From: Mesorhizobium sp. YM1C-6-2
GTDB lineage: Bacteria > Pseudomonadota > Alphaproteobacteria > Rhizobiales > Rhizobiaceae
Reading direction: 5' to 3'
DNA: 64,000 nt
Assembly: GCF_003666685.1 (NCBI RefSeq)
Contig: NZ_RCIZ01000002.1
Span: forward strand, 454,501-518,500
Shown here: positions 17,167 through 25,527 of the stretch, one piece after another
Numbering within the stretch: the first letter of the stretch is position 1
How the letters are laid out: every line of letters starts with the position of its first letter
Translations under genes and position numbers: made by a program
The notes under the pieces: generated by a model
Told to the model about the DNA's origin: nothing
The model's database searches: none
Seen by the model: the letters and a program-made list of their open reading frames with translations, nothing else

Positions 17167-17973
17167 ATGATTCTTGAGGGCAGGACGGCGATCGTGACCG
17201 GTGCTGGCTCCGGTATCGGACGCGCCGGATCGGAGGCCATGGCCCGCGAGGGCGCCATCGTCGTCGCAACGGACCGCGATATTGCCGCTGCGCGCGAAAC
17301 GGCGGACCGGATCGCGGCCGCCGGCGGCAAGGCGGAAGCGTGGCAACTGGACGTTACGGACGACGCAGCGGTCGCCGCGCTGATCGGCGATGTCGCCACC
17401 CGTCACGGCCGGATCGACATCCTGCACAACCATGCCGGCGTCCAGGTGGCCGGCAGCCTCGAGGAGATCGAAATTGCGGGTTTTGACCGGTCGTGGGCGG
17501 TAAACGTCCATGCCCAGTTCGTCGCCTGCCAGGCCGTCCTGCCGATCATGAAGAAGCAGCGGCGCGGGGCGATCTTGAACACGTCCTCGAACTCCGGCGT
17601 CTTCCTCGACAGGGCGATGACGGCCTACATAACCAGCAAGGCGGCGTCGATCACGATGACCCGTCAGATCGCGCTGGACGTGGCGCGCTACGGCATACGC
17701 ATCAATGCGCTCTGTCCTGGCTGGGTCGATACGCCTTTCAACGACCCCTACACGAGACAGCTTGGCGGCCGAAAGGCGCTGGAGCATGCGATCGCCAACA
17801 TCGTGCCGATGGGCCGTTTCGCCACGCCCGAGGAGATCGCGGAGGTGATCTTGTTCATGGTGTCGGACCGCTCCTCCTACATGACCGGCCATGCGCTTGT
17901 GGCTGATGGCGGCGAGTCGCTTGCGGGCGGAACGAACTCGGTGAGCGACAGCGAGGAAGCCCTGGCTTCCTGA
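17167..17973 (+). CDS. Short-chain dehydrogenase/reductase (SDR)
   Basis: 268-aa classical SDR. The nucleotide-binding motif is TGAGSGIGRAG (about 11-21). The structural NHAG (rather than NNAG) motif, the catalytic Ser in NTSSNSG and YITSK with Tyr and Lys follow. The C-terminus GHALVADGGESLAGG is standard. An acidic residue at the end of strand 2 (VATDRD) favours NAD(H) over NADP(H). It is the last gene of the dehydratase operon. It could oxidise the imported polyol before dehydration or act on the product; that is inference. Confidence 0.88.
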   Translation: MILEGRTAIVTGAGSGIGRAGSEAMAREGAIVVATDRDIAAARETADRIAAAGGKAEAWQLDVTDDAAVAALIGDVATRHGRIDILHNHAGVQVAGSLEEIEIAGFDRSWAVNVHAQFVACQAVLPIMKKQRRGAILNTSSNSGVFLDRAMTAYITSKAASITMTRQIALDVARYGIRINALCPGWVDTPFNDPYTRQLGGRKALEHAIANIVPMGRFATPEEIAEVILFMVSDRSSYMTGHALVADGGESLAGGTNSVSDSEEALAS

Positions 17974-18081
17974 TCGCTCCGATGCACACGTCCCTTACTT
18001 TGGGCGCGAAGGTGAGGGCGGACGTTCAAGTCGCAGGACGCGACGTCCAGATGCGCCTATGCCGGGAAGCGGCGAGGGCGC

Positions 18082-18771
18082 TCACAAGGCAGCAGTTTTC
18101 GCCGGTACGGTCGTGAGTTCGTTCCTGTCGATGGCGTTGGAAATCCCCTCGACGGTCCTGAGGTAGTGTTCCGTCAGGAGCGCGCACGCCTTGTCCGCGT
18201 CGCGGTCGAGCGTCGCCTCGGCCAGCGCGCCGTGCTCCGCCTGCACGTCGCGGGATACCGGCAATGACGCGTTGAGCAGCACAGGGATGCGATAGCGCTC
18301 GGTCGCGGCATAGAGGCGCTCGAAGAACGCCATCTTCCACGGCGATCCGCAAGCCGACAGCAGCGCGCGATGAAAGAGAAGGTGCCGGGCCTCCAGCGCC
18401 CATATGCCGTCGGGCGCCTTTGCTCGCGCGACCTGCAGGTTGAGCGCATAGAGCGCCGAGACGATCCCCGCGGCCCAGTTGTCGTCGCCGAGCTCAATCG
18501 AGGAGCGCAACGCGTCGGTCTCGATCAGTATCCTCGTGGATACGGCATCCTTGAGTTCTTCCAGCGACAGCGGCGCAACCCGGAAGCCGCGCAGGGATTC
18601 GGCGGTGACCAGGAGTTCCGCGTGAAGCCGGTTGAGCGCCTCGCGCAACGGGGAAAATCCCATTCCATATCGCTTGCTGAGATCGGCCAGCCGCAACGGG
18701 CGACCCGGCGCAAGCTCGCCCCGGATTATGTCGTGGCGCAGCGCCTCATAGGCTTTTTCGGCAAGGGTCAT
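18082..18771 (-). CDS. GntR-family regulator, FCD subfamily
   Basis: 229-aa regulator with an N-terminal winged helix (about 8-70: LAEKAYEALRHDIIRGELAPGRPLRLADLSKRYG...SPLREALNRL, in segments). The C-terminal all-helical FCD ligand domain (about 75-215) contains HLLFHRALLSACGS and EHGALAEATLDRDA, which include metal/ligand histidines of this class. It diverges from the gentisate dioxygenase gene across 143 bp that contain two TTTCGAAA palindromes. It is therefore a likely regulator of the gentisate genes, responding to an aromatic or carboxylic acid. Confidence 0.88.
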   Translation of the reverse strand: MTLAEKAYEALRHDIIRGELAPGRPLRLADLSKRYGMGFSPLREALNRLHAELLVTAESLRGFRVAPLSLEELKDAVSTRILIETDALRSSIELGDDNWAAGIVSALYALNLQVARAKAPDGIWALEARHLLFHRALLSACGSPWKMAFFERLYAATERYRIPVLLNASLPVSRDVQAEHGALAEATLDRDADKACALLTEHYLRTVEGISNAIDRNELTTVPAKTAAL

Positions 18772-18834
18772 GGGTACCGTTCTCTTAGTCTGAATCCATA
18801 ACTCATCGTGGCGTTTGTCGGCAATCCCAAAAAC

Positions 18835-18860
18835 TTTCGAAAATTATGTTGCTTTCGAAA
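18835..18860. promoter_or_regulatory. Pair of TTTCGAAA palindromes, candidate GntR operator
   Basis: Two identical palindromes, CTTTCGAAA at 18834-18842 and 18852-18860, are spaced 18 bp apart. They lie in the divergent region between the gntR gene (minus) and the gentisate dioxygenase gene (plus), 55-80 bases before the latter's start. Tandem identical dyads at that spot suggest binding of two regulator dimers. The role is inferred. Confidence 0.45.
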
Positions 18861-18914
18861 GAACGACAATCCATCTTGGCTCGCTCGGGAAGGTTTGTGC
18901 AAAGGGAGGTTGCG

Positions 18915-20035
18915 GTGGCGAGAGAGCGGGAGAACTATCGCGAGGACGTCGCCGGACGCGCGAACGTCGAGGATACGCCGGAACTGCTGGCGTATTACGA
19001 GGAACTGGAGCGCCATAAGGCGGGCGCGCTCTGGACCGTCGCCAACAAGATCGAGCCTGGGAGCCGAAATCTCAATCGGTTCCGGTGGTCTGGCGTTATG
19101 CCGACCTGCGTTCGCACGTGCTGCGCTCCGTCGATCTGGTGACCCCGGAAAAGGCCGGACGGCGCGTGATCTATCTCAACAATCCCGGACGTACCGACGT
19201 GGCTGCGGCCGTCGGCTGGATCTATGGCGGACTGCAGGTGATGAAGCCCGGCGAAGTCGCCTCCGCGCACCGCCATTCCGCTTCGGCCATCCGCTTCATC
19301 ATGGAGGGCTCAGGCGCCTATACCGTGGTGGACGGCCACAAGATGACGCTCGGCGCGAATGACTTCGTGCTGACGCCGAACGGCACCTGGCACGAGCATG
19401 GCGTCGAGGCTACCGGCACCTCCTGCATCTGGCAGGACGGGCTGGACATCCCCTTCGTCAACGCGATGGAGGCCAATTTCTATGAGGTGCATCCGGATCT
19501 GAGCCAGGTCGTCGGCTACGAGGTCGACGACATGACCAAGACGTGGGGAAATCCCGGCCTCAGGCCGATGGGTGAATCCTGGGCCAAGGGCTACAGCCCG
19601 ATGTTCAAATACGAATGGGCGCCGACCTACGAGTCGTTGCTGAAATACGGGTCCTGCACCGATGGCTCGCCCTTCGACGGCGTGCTGATGGAATATGTGA
19701 ACCCGTCGAACAATGGCCCGGTGATGCAGACGCTGGGCGCATCCATGCAGATGCTGCGACCCGGCGAACATACGAAGGCGCACCGCCATACCGGCAGCGG
19801 CCTGTTCCACGTCGCGAAAGGCAGCGGCTACTCGATCATAAACGGGCAGCGCTACGACTGGCATGAGCACGACATATTCTGCGTGCCGTCATGGGCCTGG
19901 CACGAGCATGTGAACGGCTCCGACCGCGACGATGCCTGCCTGTTCTGCCTGTCCGATCTGCCGGTGATGCGTGCGCTCGGCCTCTACCGGGAGCAGGCGT
20001 TCGGGGACAATGGCGGCTTCCAGCCGCTCAACTGA
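18915..20035 (+). pseudogene. Gentisate 1,2-dioxygenase with a one-base frameshift
   Basis: Bicupin ring-cleaving dioxygenase (gentisate to maleylpyruvate). GTG at 18915 follows GGGAGG. The first reading frame gives VARERENYREDVAG...LLAYYEELERHKAGALWTVANKIEP, then runs into garbage and stops at 19142. The next frame picks up at once with WEPKSQSVPVVWRYADLR and continues to 20035. Family members read IEPWEP without interruption, so one base of the Pro codon is missing near 19057. Corrected, the protein would be about 373 aa, the normal length. Cupin metal motifs are intact downstream (HRHSASAIRFIMEG; HRHTGSGLFHVAKG). The locus is either a recent inactivating mutation or a sequencing error. The FAH-family hydrolase starts 10 bases later. 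Confidence 0.85.
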
Positions 20036-20045
20036 AGGAAGAAGC

Positions 20046-20966
20046 ATGAAACTCGTGACCTATCGCGCCTCCGTCGAGGCGGCGGCGAAGCTCGGCGTCC
20101 TCGTCGATGACCTTGTGGTCGATGTCGCGGCGCTTGGGACGACGCAAGGCGCCCGGCTGCCCGACACGATGCTGGGGCTGATCGATGCGGGACGGCCGGG
20201 GCTGGAGACCTTGCGTGCGTGTCTCGATGCGGCAGGCGGACGTTTTCCCGCTGGAGCGGCGACGGCGCTGGCGAATGTGAAACTGCTCGCTCCCATCCCG
20301 CGTCCCCGCAAGAACATCTTCGGCATCGGCCTGAACTATGTGGAGCATGTCGCCGAAAGTGCGAAGTCGCTCGACACCGCCAAGGAACTGCCGAAGCAGC
20401 CGGTGATCTTCTCGAAACCGCCGACGGCCGTGATCGGGCCGGGCGACGGCATCGAGCACAATGGCAGGATCACGCAGCAGCTCGACTGGGAGGTGGAGCT
20501 TGCCGTCATCATCGGCACCACGGCCCGCCGCGTGCGCAGGGAGGACGCGTTGGGTCACGTGTTCGGCTATTCGGTCATGATCGATGTTTCGGCGCGCGAC
20601 AACCGGCGCGCAGGGCAGTGGATATTCTCCAAGGGCCTCGACACCTACGCGCCGTTCGGCCCCTGCATCGTCACCGCAGACGAAATTCCCTATCCGCAGG
20701 TGCTCGATCTCTGGCTGACCCTCAACGGCGTCGAGAAGCAGCGCTCCAACACGCGCCACATGCTGTTCAAGGTCGACCACCTGATCGCCGATATCTCGTC
20801 GGGGATTACGCTCGAGCCCGGCGATATCATCGCCAGCGGTACGCCGGAGGGCGTCGGCGCCGGGCGCAGTCCCCAGGAGTGGATGAAGCCTGGCGATGTC
20901 GTCGTGGCGTGCGTCGAAGGTATCGGGACGCTCCGGCATCCGGTGGTCGATGCGACGCCCGAATAG
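20046..20966 (+). CDS. Fumarylacetoacetate hydrolase family protein (fumaryl/maleylpyruvate hydrolase candidate)
   Basis: 306-aa FAH-family C-C hydrolase. ATG at 20046 follows GGAAGAAG. An N-terminal about 70-residue cap precedes the FAH core from about residue 85 (RPRKNIFGIGLNYVEHVAE). Metal ligands are visible in LDWEVELAVIIG (two Glu) and MIDVSARDNR (Asp), with GTPEGVGAGRSP near the end. In gentisate pathways such enzymes hydrolyse fumarylpyruvate or maleylpyruvate to pyruvate and fumarate or maleate, and the gene directly follows the gentisate dioxygenase. No maleylpyruvate isomerase is in view, so direct maleylpyruvate hydrolysis is also possible. Confidence 0.87.
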   Translation: MKLVTYRASVEAAAKLGVLVDDLVVDVAALGTTQGARLPDTMLGLIDAGRPGLETLRACLDAAGGRFPAGAATALANVKLLAPIPRPRKNIFGIGLNYVEHVAESAKSLDTAKELPKQPVIFSKPPTAVIGPGDGIEHNGRITQQLDWEVELAVIIGTTARRVRREDALGHVFGYSVMIDVSARDNRRAGQWIFSKGLDTYAPFGPCIVTADEIPYPQVLDLWLTLNGVEKQRSNTRHMLFKVDHLIADISSGITLEPGDIIASGTPEGVGAGRSPQEWMKPGDVVVACVEGIGTLRHPVVDATPE

Positions 20967-21092
20967 GCGGACGCCGGTCCCGCCCTCGGTTTTGCGGACA
21001 GCCTTGCTTGCGTATCCGCCGGTCGCTAGCAAGGTGTGTCTCCTGACGGTTCCGGAGATGCCGACTCTCAACTGCCCGACAGGCAAAAGCTG

Positions 21093-21731
21093 ATGCGTTT
21101 CGATCTGGACGACGTAGGGGCGCAAAACGCCTACAAGCTCCTGGCGGCGACCGTGATGCCGCGCCCGATCGCCTGGGTCGTGACACTGGACCGGGAAGGG
21201 ACGATCAACGCCGCGCCGTTCAGCTTCTTCAACGTGATGGGATCGGCCCCGCCCACGGTTGCCCTCGGCATTCTTGCCGATCCGGAACGAGGCTTCAAGG
21301 ATACGGCCCGCAACATCCTCGACACCGAGGAGTTCGTCGTCAATCTGGTGCCCGAGCGTCTCGTCGGCGCGATGAACGTCACCGCCGTCGATGCGCCGCG
21401 CGGTGTTGACGAACTGGCGCTCGCCAACCTCGCAACGTCGCCGTCGTCGCGTGTCAGGCCCCCACGCATCGCAGAAAGCCCGGTGAACTTCGAATGCGTA
21501 TTGCTGTCCTCGGTGCAGACCGGTCCGGCGCAGCTGGTGGCGATCGGTCGGGTTCTGGTTGTTCACATCGACGACGACTATCTCCTCGACGTCGAACGAG
21601 CCTATGTCGACACGCCGAAACTGGATCTCGTCGCCCGCTCCTATGGCAGCGGCTATGTGCGCAGCCGTGACACTTTCAATCTCGAAAGGCCGAAATGGAG
21701 CGACTGGGTCGCCGAAGGACGGGTAAAATAA
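21093..21731 (+). CDS. Flavin reductase-family protein (FMN-binding split barrel)
   Basis: 212 aa from ATG 21093 (MRFDLDDVGAQNAYKLLAATV). An in-frame GTG at 21036 would add 19 residues that do not look family-like. The segments TVMPRPIAWVVTLDREG and NAAPFSFFNVMGSAPPTVALG form the FMN-binding split barrel, and DTARNILDTEEFVVNLVPE is the standard continuation. Such proteins either supply reduced flavin to a partner monooxygenase or act as stand-alone flavoproteins. It lies between the gentisate genes and the NicX-like operon; a separate promoter-like region follows it. Confidence 0.82.
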   Translation: MRFDLDDVGAQNAYKLLAATVMPRPIAWVVTLDREGTINAAPFSFFNVMGSAPPTVALGILADPERGFKDTARNILDTEEFVVNLVPERLVGAMNVTAVDAPRGVDELALANLATSPSSRVRPPRIAESPVNFECVLLSSVQTGPAQLVAIGRVLVVHIDDDYLLDVERAYVDTPKLDLVARSYGSGYVRSRDTFNLERPKWSDWVAEGRVK

Positions 21732-21740
21732 TCGAACGTA

Positions 21741-21791
21741 CAGGAATTTTCGCAAATCCTGATTGACAAGGCGCGGCCAATCAGAAAACTT
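21741..21791 (+). promoter_or_regulatory. Candidate promoter with upstream dyad for the NicX-like operon
   Basis: TTGACA at 21763-21768 is followed after 17 bases by AAACTT (21786-21791), a weak -10. Immediately upstream, CAGGA (21741-21745) and TCCTG (21757-21761) form an inverted repeat around an AT-rich centre. This is a plausible operator for the TetR protein encoded within the operon. The 113-bp gap before the dioxygenase gene supports an independent promoter. Confidence 0.38.
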
Positions 21792-21844
21792 AACTCCCAA
21801 GTAAAGAAATCCGAAAACGACGGATCGTCAATGGGAGTTTTGCG

Positions 21845-22897
21845 ATGCTGCAGGAACGCGTCGAAGGGCGGTGGCTGGACTGTTTCCGGCGCGTCTTTGC
21901 GCTGAACGGTATCGGCAAGGGAACGCAGGTCGCGGTCCTGTCCGAGACGCAGTCGCGTCCGGTTCTCATCCATCTTTCGGAACTCGCCCTTCACGACCTC
22001 GGCGCCGAATTCTGCATGATCCAGATGCCGACGCCGCGCCAGACCGCGCCGGTGCCGGTGAAATCCACGGGAACGTCCTGGGCGATCCAGGGCAATCGCC
22101 CCGTGATCGAAGCGCTGAAACGCGTCGACGTGATCGTGGATTGCACGGTCGAGGGCCTGATCCACGCGCCCGAGTGGCCGGAGATCGAGGACGCGGGACG
22201 CACCCGCCTGCTCGTGATCTGCAACGAACACCCTGAAATTCTCGAGCGTACCGAGCCGACGGCGGAGCTCGGTCCGAAGGTGGCGCGCGGAATACAGCTG
22301 CTGCGCGATGCCAATGAGATGCGCGTCACCTCCGCGGCCGGCACCGATCTCGTCATCGATCTCCGCAACGCCCCTTGCGGTGGCACGCCCGGCTTCGGCA
22401 CGACGCCGGGTTCGGTGGCGCACTGGCCGGGCGGGTTGTGCCTTGCCTTCCCGGGCAAGAACTGCGTCAACGGCCGTATAGTCATGGATGTCGGCGACAT
22501 GAACCTGACGTTCAAGACGACGCTGGCCAGTCGCATCGACTTCACGGTCGAGGACGATTTCGTGACCTCGATCAAGGGCGACGGCGTCGATGCCATCCAT
22601 TTCCGCGAATACATGGAAGCCTGGAACGACCGCAACGCCTACGGCATGAGCCATGTCGGCTGGGGCATGCATCCTCGCGCCCGCTGGGTTTCGGCCGCCA
22701 TGTACGACAAGCGCGACATGCAGGCCGTCGAGTTTCGCGCCCTGGCCGGCTCGTTCCTGTGGTCGACAGGCGCCAACCAGTATGCCGGCCGCTACACGCT
22801 CGGTCATTTCGACCTGCCGATGCGCAACTGCACGATCGCACTGGACGGGATCGTCGTCGTCAAGGACGGCGTCCTGCAAGGCGAACTGGCGCTCTGA
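21845..22897 (+). CDS. NicX-like ring-cleaving dioxygenase (2,5-dihydroxypyridine 5,6-dioxygenase family)
   Basis: 350-aa protein with the same length and C-terminal layout as NicX of nicotinic-acid degradation, a non-heme iron enzyme on an M29-aminopeptidase-like fold. Matching segments are HWPGGLCLAFPGKN, IVMDVGDMNLTFK, FREYMEAWND, YGMSHVGWGMHPRARW and HFDLPMRNC. The histidines in SHVGWG and HFDLP and the acidic residues nearby fit the metal site. GGGAG precedes the ATG. NicX opens 2,5-dihydroxypyridine to N-formylmaleamate; this protein may use that or a related aminated or hydroxylated ring. It leads a tightly packed operon with an alpha/beta hydrolase that could play the deformylase role. 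A plain aminopeptidase annotation is less likely. Confidence 0.82.
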   Translation: MLQERVEGRWLDCFRRVFALNGIGKGTQVAVLSETQSRPVLIHLSELALHDLGAEFCMIQMPTPRQTAPVPVKSTGTSWAIQGNRPVIEALKRVDVIVDCTVEGLIHAPEWPEIEDAGRTRLLVICNEHPEILERTEPTAELGPKVARGIQLLRDANEMRVTSAAGTDLVIDLRNAPCGGTPGFGTTPGSVAHWPGGLCLAFPGKNCVNGRIVMDVGDMNLTFKTTLASRIDFTVEDDFVTSIKGDGVDAIHFREYMEAWNDRNAYGMSHVGWGMHPRARWVSAAMYDKRDMQAVEFRALAGSFLWSTGANQYAGRYTLGHFDLPMRNCTIALDGIVVVKDGVLQGELAL

Positions 22898-22919
22898 CGC
22901 CCTCCGGAGAAAGTGATTT

Positions 22920-24233
22920 ATGAGCAGCGATATCGCCGACTATTACGATCTGTCCCGCATCCGCCCCGAAGTGCAGGCCAAGCTGCGGCTGGTCAACGAA
23001 CTCGGCCGCGATAAGTTCGCGCCGCGCGCCAAGTCGATAGACGACGACGCATCGTTCCCGGTCGAGAACTACAGGGATCTGGCCGCCGAAGGTTTCCTCG
23101 GCCTCTGCATTCCCGAGGAATTCGGCGGCTGGGGCTATTCGATGTTCGAATACGCCATGGTCGGCGCCGAGATCGGCAAATATTGCGGCGCCACTGCGCT
23201 CACCTTCAACATGCACAATTCGTCCATGGCCTGGTCGCGCTTCATGTACGAGATGCCCAACCTCACGCCCGAGGAGAAGGCGGCATTCGCGCCGCTGCGC
23301 GAGCGACAGTTTCGCCGCGCCATCGCCGAGAAGGCGATCTATTCGCAGCCGATCTCGGAAGGCGGGCAGAACTGGACCTCGAAGCCCAACCAGACGCAGT
23401 GCCGCAAGGTCGACGGTGGCTGGAAGATCAACGGGTTCAAGAAGTTCGCATCGCTCGCAGGCTATTGCGACTACTACACCATCGTCTGCACCGAGGTCTT
23501 CGAGGGGCAGGAGCCCCGCCACGAAGACACCATGCTGTTCGTGGTGCACAAGGACGCGCCCGGCCTCAGCGTGAAAGGCGACTGGGACCCGCTCGGCATG
23601 CGGGGCACCAACAGCCGCGACCTCATCCTCAAGGATGTCTTCGTCACCGAGGAGGACATGCTGATGCCGCGCGGCATCTTCGGCAAGACGCTGCCCAACT
23701 GGCCGCACATGATGGCGACGTTGTCGCCCACCTATATGGGCGTGGCACAGGGCGCCTTCGACTTCATGGTCGACTACCTGAAGGGCAATATCCCCGGTCA
23801 GCCGCCGATCGACCGGCGCATGTACGCGACAAAGCGCGTCGCCGTCGGCAAGATGTATGCCCGCCTCGCCAGCATCCGTGCGCTGTGGTGGCAGGCCTTC
23901 AGCGAGGCTAAGGGCTTTCCGAGCAAGGCAGAGGTGCTGCGCATGTATGCGGCGCAGTACAACGTCATGGAGGGCGCGGCCGAAATGGCCTCGATGGCGA
24001 TCCGTACCTGCGGCGGCCAGTCGATGCTGAAGTCCCTGCCATTGGAGCGCATGTATCGGGACAGCCGCTGCGGTGCGCTGATGCTGCCCTACACGTCGGA
24101 GATCATGGAGGACTATATCGCCGTCCTCTCGCTCTACGAGATGGACGAGATCGACAGCGCTCCGGGAGACGAGGGCGGCGCGCGCACATCGCTCTGGCGC
24201 GGCGATTCCGGCACGCTTCGGTCCCTGCGTTAG
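22920..24233 (+). CDS. Acyl-CoA-dehydrogenase-fold flavoprotein (dehydrogenase or class D monooxygenase)
   Basis: 437 aa with the three-domain acyl-CoA dehydrogenase layout: helical N-domain (about 10-135), beta middle domain (about 140-255; WKINGFKKFASLAG, FVVHKDAPG) and C-terminal helices (about 265-420). The end carries RTCGGQSMLKSLPLERMYRDSRCGALMLPYTSEI, here in two joined segments, as in flavoprotein dehydrogenases. The middle-domain motif that normally reads TEP-x-AGSD is here SQPISEGGQN, so it is divergent. GGAGA precedes the ATG, 22 bases after the NicX-like gene. Two flavin reductase genes flank it, so a flavin-dependent ring hydroxylase role is conceivable alongside a CoA-ester dehydrogenase role. 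Confidence 0.82.
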   Translation: MSSDIADYYDLSRIRPEVQAKLRLVNELGRDKFAPRAKSIDDDASFPVENYRDLAAEGFLGLCIPEEFGGWGYSMFEYAMVGAEIGKYCGATALTFNMHNSSMAWSRFMYEMPNLTPEEKAAFAPLRERQFRRAIAEKAIYSQPISEGGQNWTSKPNQTQCRKVDGGWKINGFKKFASLAGYCDYYTIVCTEVFEGQEPRHEDTMLFVVHKDAPGLSVKGDWDPLGMRGTNSRDLILKDVFVTEEDMLMPRGIFGKTLPNWPHMMATLSPTYMGVAQGAFDFMVDYLKGNIPGQPPIDRRMYATKRVAVGKMYARLASIRALWWQAFSEAKGFPSKAEVLRMYAAQYNVMEGAAEMASMAIRTCGGQSMLKSLPLERMYRDSRCGALMLPYTSEIMEDYIAVLSLYEMDEIDSAPGDEGGARTSLWRGDSGTLRSLR

Positions 24234-24237
24234 ATCG

Positions 24238-25527
24238 ATGGCGCGGGGGACCGTCGAAGCTACCGGCAGCTTGAGCGCCTCGCCCGAGGCGGTCTGGTCC
24301 GTATTGTCCGATTTCTGCGGCGCGTGGCATCCTGCGATAGCCTCGATCCGAGCCGAAAGGGATGAGCGTGGCGCCGTTGTCCGCGCCTTCACGGTACATG
24401 GCGAGGATACGCTCTATCGCGAGCGGCTGACATGGCTGAGCGACAGCGACCGAACGCTTGGATACACCCATCTGGAGGGTATCGAAGGCGCCCGGGCCTA
24501 TGACGCTCGTATCGAGGTGGACGGCACCGAGGACAGCGGCAGCGTGGTACGCTGGAGCGCCGTGGTCGAGGCCGACAGCCCACGCCTCGACGCGATCTGC
24601 GCGGGCACCAAAGCCGTCTTCGAAAGCGGCCTCGCGGCGCTGGCGGAAGCGGTCGGCAAGACTGGCGTAACGCAAGTGGCGAAACCCTTGCCCGCGCCGG
24701 TTCCGACGGCTGACATCATCATCGATTCCGAGCCGCGCCTTGCGCTGACCGTCACGCCTCAAGCTCCCGGTCCTCTCTGCCTCTTCCTGCATGGGATAGG
24801 TGGGGCGCGCGGCAACTGGCTGCCCCAGCTCGCTGTTGCCGGGAGCGCGACGCGTGCGGCCGCACTCGATCTGCGCGGCTATGGCGGCAGCGCGCTCGGT
24901 CGGCATCAATCGACGGTCGACGACTATTGCGACGACATCCTGCGGGTGATGGAAAAGCTGGGTGCGGATCGTCTGGTTCTGGCCGGCCTCTCCTACGGGT
25001 CCTGGATCGCGACGTCCTTTGCCATGCGCTATCCGGAAAAGCTGGTGGGGCTGGTTCTGTCCGGCGGCTGCACGGGAATGTCCGAGGCCGGTCCCGAAGA
25101 ACGCGAGGCCTTTCGCGTCAGCCGCGAAGTGCCGCTGAATGCCGGCCAGACGCCAGCCGATTTCGCGCCGGCCGTCGTGAAGGTTTTGGCCGGCCCCAAC
25201 GCCTCCGAGGCGGTCAAGGCGGAATTGCTCGCCTCGATGGCGGCCATCCCCGCGGCCACCTATCGCGATGCGCTGGTCTGCTTCACCAATCCGCGCGAGC
25301 GCTTCGACTTTGCGCGCCTGAACATGCCGGTGCTGATGATGACCGGCGAGCATGACCGTCTGGCGCCGCCCTCCGAGATCAGGGGAGTGGCCGAACGTAT
25401 CCTGGCGCAGGCGAAGCATCCGGACGTGCGCTACGAGACGATCGCCGATGCGGGCCATGTCTGCAATGTCGAGCAGCCTGAAGCGTACAGCCGGGTCCTG
25501 CTCGAGTTTCTGGCGAGGCTGCGGTGA
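24238..25527 (+). CDS. SRPBCC domain fused to alpha/beta hydrolase
   Basis: 429-aa fusion. Residues about 3-140 form a START-like SRPBCC/polyketide-cyclase domain (EATGSLSASPEAVWSVLSDF, then WHPAIASIRAE). Residues about 160-428 are an alpha/beta hydrolase with LFLHGIGGARGNW, nucleophile elbow GLSYGSW, the acid in GEHDRLAPP and His in DAGHVCNVEQP. The triad is complete. In nicotinate-type pathways the NicX product is deformylated by an alpha/beta hydrolase (NicD), and this gene lies two positions from the NicX-like gene. The extra SRPBCC domain could bind the hydrophobic substrate. Start is four bases after the flavoprotein stop. Confidence 0.85.
   Translation: MARGTVEATGSLSASPEAVWSVLSDFCGAWHPAIASIRAERDERGAVVRAFTVHGEDTLYRERLTWLSDSDRTLGYTHLEGIEGARAYDARIEVDGTEDSGSVVRWSAVVEADSPRLDAICAGTKAVFESGLAALAEAVGKTGVTQVAKPLPAPVPTADIIIDSEPRLALTVTPQAPGPLCLFLHGIGGARGNWLPQLAVAGSATRAAALDLRGYGGSALGRHQSTVDDYCDDILRVMEKLGADRLVLAGLSYGSWIATSFAMRYPEKLVGLVLSGGCTGMSEAGPEEREAFRVSREVPLNAGQTPADFAPAVVKVLAGPNASEAVKAELLASMAAIPAATYRDALVCFTNPRERFDFARLNMPVLMMTGEHDRLAPPSEIRGVAERILAQAKHPDVRYETIADAGHVCNVEQPEAYSRVLLEFLARLR

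Noticed and set aside
17985-18060. Possible terminator between the SDR gene and the converging gntR gene
   Set aside because: Only short GTCGC/GCGAC and GGACGT/ACGTCC pairings with bulges and no T-run; too weak to call.
20028-21800. 590-codon minus-strand frame across the FAH and flavin reductase genes
   Set aside because: It covers two real plus-strand genes and the intergenic region between them; its composition is that of an antisense shadow.
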